Source: Helopsaltes ochotensis
Taxonomy: Eukaryota > Chordata > Aves > Passeriformes > Locustellidae
Direction: 5' to 3'
DNA: 64,000 nt
Assembly (NCBI GenBank): GCA_013400155.1
Contig: VXBM01000060.1
Location: 1,006,424-1,070,423 of the forward strand
Shown piece after piece: positions 60,101 to 64,000 of this stretch. Under the pieces are notes generated by a model. The model had not been told where the DNA came from. It made no database searches and saw only the letters and a list, made by a program, of their open reading frames with translations. Made by a program: the position numbers and the translations under genes. Within the stretch, counting starts at the first letter, position 1. Each line of letters begins with the position of its first letter.

Positions 60101-63100
60101 ATAAGGCTTTATGTAGCATGAAAAGCCTTCTCTACTTTCCCTTTTTATTATTTACATTCCCAGAGAAGGTTATGTGCAGTGTGGGCTTTGCAGAGATAAA
60201 TGGCTAACCTGAGCTTTCTGGCAGCTTCCTCAGAACTTGGAAAGGAGCTGCCTAAGTGTTGGCCTGAGGATTCTGGAGACTTAAGCTCAGTTCTGGTCCT
60301 GGGAGGAGGTATATGAGAGAACCCGAGGTTGTGAGTCCTTAACAGAGGTTTAGCAGGGCATGGGAAATTGTACCATGGGGCTCTGAAAGTGCAGGGAGAG
60401 AAGGGCAGCTGGGCACCAGTATAAACCAGTACTGGGTAGTACTGAGCTGGTCTGGTCAGGACTGCTGTTATGGGGGTGCTGGAAGTCAGGAATGAAGGGA
60501 AGCAGCTGAACTGAGTGCAGAGATCTCCAGCGGTGCTGCCCAGTTGAGTGTGGAGCATGGCTGGCCAGTGCTCTGTCTACTCCTTTCATGAGCTCTGTTA
60601 ATAGCAGTTAGCACAATAACTCCAAAGTAACTGCATATGCTGTAAAACATAGGTTTGGACCACTCCTGCTGTTTTCCAGGTGTTTCAAGAGTAGCAAGTT
60701 TTATGGCCATGTCATCAGCTCTTTGCTCTATTTGCTGCGTCATTAGTTTTTTGGCTGGGAGCACTCTGGGGGAGCAGCATTTGGATGTGGGATTTGGCTA
60801 TGATGGCTCCTGTGAAGGCAGCAGACAGTTAACAAGCTCTGTGGTTTCCTTGCTTGTACAAACTTTCCTTATGACTCTCCTGTGGGTGGGATGTCAGAGC
60901 TGTGGGTGTGCTTGGCAGGAGGGGATCTTTCAAAGGAAACTTTCACTGGAATAGAGAGATTTCCTTGGCTGGACCTGCAGGCAATGGGGCCCTCCTGTTG
61001 TCCCCCACAGGAGAACAGTGTAGGTGATCTCTGTACTTTCCCTGCCCTCATGTTTCCTGGGGTTTAGGATCTGGAGGCTCCAGGACCTTTTCCAACACTG
61101 AGCCTAAGTAAGACAAGCTTGACTTTGATGAGCCTTGTGAGAAACAGCAGAATTCAGGTCCCTGCCAGCCCCATGCTATTGCAATTAGCAGAAGTATGGC
61201 AAATCGTCCTGAGTTTCTGACATGAGAAAGCTGCTGCTTAGAGTTTTTTGGGTTTTTTTTAAATTTTTCTTATGTTGACTGAGGAATGAACCTCTCAATT
61301 GAGATGCGGAGCTCTGTACCAATATCCAGAAGAGGTAAGAGTTGTTAAAGCTGTATTCATCAATTGCAAAAGAGAGCACATTTTACTTTGCTCTGTGCTA
61401 TTTACAGCTGTTGTCCATTAGAAGTCCTCAGGAGCCTCATTCCCAGCTATAACTGCACAGCCCCATAAGTTTAACTCAGCAATGAGCCTGCAAAACAGCA
61501 CTAAATCATGGTGATGGGAGAAAGGAGAAAATGTTTGGAAATGGCAAAATGCAGCTGATGTCTTTGTGAAATCTGGTTTTTGTTTGTTGCCATTATAAGG
61601 CATTACTAAGGTAGATGGTAATGCACAATTAGCTGGAGAAGAATAGAGCTAGTGTACTCTAATTCTGGGGGGAAAAAAAATCAGAATGGCTGCTTCTGCA
61701 GGAGCTAAAGGAGTCTTTTGCAGTCCGTAAGTGCCTAAGGCACTTCTGAGTACACGCTGATGAAAATGCACCAACCCTCCCAGTATGGTGAGGTGTAAGG
61801 ATGATAAAAGCCTCAGATGTGGCTATTGAGAAGCAGAGTCCCAGTTGCTCCACTGGACCAGAACATGATTGCTCTGTATGAGCTCTTTGAGCTGGGATTG
61901 CAGTTCACTCTTCTGGTGCCCACCAGCTGCTCAAGAGGGAAGGGTGGATGTGTGGGATTATTTCCAAATCTGAGCATTTCCCTGTGTGATGTAACTAAAT
62001 TATGCTGTAAAGTATCTACTGAGTAGAACTGTGCAGAATATACAGTTAAGGAGAGAAATTGATGCTTATTCCTTGTTTGAACGTGAAATGAGAAATTTCA
62101 CCCATATTCCCAGCTCTGACGCAGCCTTTTCTTGGTACAAACAGCTAAAGAGCTCTTTATGACCATCTGTGTTTTTGGAGATGGTGTTCTACCTCCCTGT
62201 TTTACTATGATTGATTAATGATTTGTAAAGCATTTGGAAACTGAAGGATGGCTTCGGGAGCTAGGGACATGGGCGTGTAAGGTGCTAATTCAGCATTTGT
62301 TCACAAGGACACTCAGCTGATGCCTTTGGTTTTGCATTCCGCCCTATTGCCTCTCCCAGTCCTGTCAGCTGGGGGCCTTCAGTTCACCAAAGGAACAGAG
62401 CCTGAGCTCTGACTGAGTGGGACAAACCTGCCCTGGCATGGCTGTGATGCCCTGACAGATAAAGCTTTCCACTGAAGTAAATCTGTCAGGTTGACTTGTG
62501 ATAGTGAATGCTCACAAAAGGATTATTTTGAGACAGATAATTGCTTTCTCCTTTCCTTTTCTTTTCTGTGCCTGGCAGGTGTCTCCTTCTGCCTTCTCCT
62601 GTTTCCTTGGCCCATCCCTGAAGTGTGCTCAGCACAGATGGGATCTTCAAAGAGTCTGCTGTCAAACTTGGTCTTTTCTAAGCATATGTATGCTGAGAGT
62701 TTTTGGAGGCTTGTAGCCAGACCAAATGTGTTTAGTGGCTTTTTCACAGGAACAGCAAATAACATATCTGATAACAAGGAAACTTTTGCTGTTAAATTGC
62801 AAGTCTGTTTTGAAATAGGTTCAGTAGAGATTATCAATGAACTGTTTAGTAAAAATTCAATTTACTCTTTGGCTTTTTGATAAAAGCAACCCCCTAAATC
62901 CCCTCCCCTACCTCAAATTGCCACAGCTTATGTTTCCCATGCATGAAAGTAGTGCTAGAAACAGATGAACTCTTCTAGTTGCAACTTCTGAAAATCAGTC
63001 TTTCTAATCTGAGTGCACATCTATGTTATATAAAACTAAACAAGTCTTTCCACCAAAAGCAACATCGTGCCTTAGCTATGTGTGTTGTTATTTCTACCTT

Positions 63101-63748
63101 TTGTTGTATTGTTATGAAATAATGGTTAGGTTTGAGTACTCAACCTCTGCAGCTCTGGTGAACATATTAGTGCATTTTCTTTTAGTTTAGTTCAATTAAT
63201 TATTATTTTGACCCTACAACACAAATTATTTCCAGAGATCAGGCAGCTTGTATGTCCTTGGAGCCCCTTATGGGTGGGCAAATCTGCTTAGATATTTAGA
63301 AAGTTCTGAATCACTAATGGTGAAATACTGAAAGTGCAGCAGGACCTTAGAAAATTAAATAATTTCTTGCCACCTTTTAAACCTTAATGAAATTAGGTGG
63401 GATCAAACTTTCAATAATTGCTAGGAAGTATGGTAAAGCTACTTGGAGAGGAAGCAGCCTGCACCTGCAGAATGTTTCTAATGGTACATGTAAATAGTTG
63501 TAAGTTATCACAGAATAGAGAGAGAGATCAGGATGAAACAGGCTCTGTGTTGGTTCTGAGGACCAAATCTGTGATCAGTTTATAAACAGCACCTTGAGAA
63601 AATATGTGGAATGTATAGGGGTGTATTTTCCTTAGAATACGTTTTGGGTTGTTATCTAAATCCAAAAAGGAATAAAATCCACTTGCCAAGATGGTGTTCA
63701 AAGAAAAGCCCTGTTTAGTTTGGGGGTGTTTTTTGCTTTGTTCTGCAG

Positions 63749-63929
63749 GCAGCCGTCCTTACGTGTTTCTCACAGCCCGAGTTCACCCTGGGGAGAGCAA
63801 CTCCAGCTGGGTGATGAAGGGGACCCTGGAGTTCCTGGTGAGCAGTGACCCCATTGCTGAGCTCCTGAGGAAGTGTTTCATCTTCAAGATTGTGCCCATG
63901 CTGAATCCTGACGGAGTCATCCATGGCAA
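63749..63929 (+). CDS. AGBL1: AGBL1 exon 13, catalytic zinc-ligand exon (HPGE)
   Basis: The exon encodes RPYVFLTARVHPGESNSSWV, then MKGTLEFLVSSDPIAELLRK and FIFKIVPMLNPDGVIHG. HPGE carries two of the three zinc ligands of M14 peptidases: His at 63784-63786 and Glu at 63793-63795. NPDG is the usual turn before the asparagine/arginine substrate-binding segment, which falls in the next exon beyond the window, as does the third zinc ligand. The acceptor is TTTGTTCTGCAG and the donor GGCAA|GTGAGT, phase 2. The visible catalytic residues are intact, so an active enzyme is expected as far as this exon shows. Residues about 642-701. Confidence 0.97.
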
Positions 63930-64000
63930 GTGAGTTGTGACCTGGGCTTATTCTGGAGTTTGTCTGTGCTCCCAGCAGGGCTCGTCTTCAATGTTTCTGC

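Larger units (their letters stand above)
40079..63748. other. Intron 12 (23.7 kb), the largest intron
   Basis: Intron between exons 12 and 13. Recognised contents are A/C-rich low complexity at 41766-41812, a CR1 fragment at 47636-47718, a 30-base tandem duplication at 49948-50007, a G19 run at 50765-50783, inverted repeats at 53527-53551, 54827-54924 and 57146-57169, and a candidate cassette exon at 58421-58705. Six-frame reading showed no recognisable protein family, and no RNA gene was recognised. The remaining sequence, including 42000-47600, 50800-53500 and 58800-63700, shows nothing I can name. Confidence 0.85.
5483..63929 (+). other. AGBL1: AGBL1 (cytosolic carboxypeptidase 4) gene, internal part with 13 coding exons
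   Basis: This is the genomic span of the recognised gene; both ends lie outside the window. AGBL1/CCP4 belongs to the M14 zinc carboxypeptidases of the Nna1/CCP group, cytosolic enzymes that shorten glutamate chains on tubulin and other proteins. Thirteen exons join in one open frame of 701 complete codons, all with GT donors and AG acceptors and matching phases. AGBL1 is preferred over its paralogue AGTPBP1/CCP1 because of segments such as SRRAVNRGYL, DLETDVNKL, FPDFWGH, VRRLIQPGDVI and FESGNLRKAIQVREFEYDL, as I remember the two families; a search would settle it. Human AGBL1 is roughly 1,100 residues, so about one third is missing, split between the N-terminal helical repeats and the C-terminal catalytic half. 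Intron phases in order after exons 1 to 13 are 1, 0, 1, 0, 0, 2, 2, 2, 1, 2, 0, 1, 2. Confidence 0.95.

Noticed and set aside
60148..60558. Minus-strand open frame of 136 codons
   Set aside because: No recognisable domain; overlapping frames are also open, suggesting base composition rather than coding.
1..64000. CRISPR arrays, operons, insertion sequences, tRNA or rRNA genes
   Set aside because: No regularly spaced repeats, bacterial gene organisation or cloverleaf-like RNA genes were seen; the window is a vertebrate intron-exon landscape.

Overview
The window is a piece of a vertebrate, most likely avian, genome. It carries the middle of one large intron-rich gene on the plus strand, the cytosolic carboxypeptidase AGBL1 (CCP4). 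A sauropsid source is inferred from the interspersed repeats: all recognisable ones are CR1-type LINE fragments, four of them carrying the 3' end typical of bird CR1, and no L1- or Alu-like sequence was seen. No bacterial, plasmid or phage organisation is present.

Thirteen coding exons were reconstructed by reading conserved protein segments and matching GT-AG splice sites and phases across every junction: 5483-5520, 14188-14396, 19604-19784, 20721-20794, 22846-22962, 23951-24546, 25794-25877, 26887-26976, 27309-27457, 29928-30015, 36217-36361, 39925-40078 and 63749-63929. Together they give 2,106 coding bases (701 complete codons) with no stop and no frame break. The first exon is only 38 bases long. 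The gene starts upstream of the window (most of the armadillo-like N-terminal region is missing) and continues downstream (the rest of the catalytic domain is missing).

Layout of the protein: exons 1-2 hold the end of the helical N-terminal repeat region, exons 3-6 an acidic, poorly conserved linker, exons 7-11 the conserved CCP N-domain that precedes the peptidase, and exons 12-13 the start of the M14 peptidase domain, including the first two zinc ligands (HPGE motif in exon 13). The enzyme class removes glutamates from polyglutamylated tubulin and other proteins.

The rest is intron. It contains one old antisense CR1 relic (about 2.50-3.54 kb) with a decayed reverse-transcriptase segment, four short CR1 3' ends, homopolymer and low-complexity tracts, several perfect or near-perfect inverted repeats, and a decayed partial duplicate of exon 5 with its donor-side intron placed just upstream of exon 3. 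Three open intervals with plausible splice sites in phase with the neighbouring exons are candidate unannotated exons. No second gene, RNA gene or new multi-gene system could be supported.
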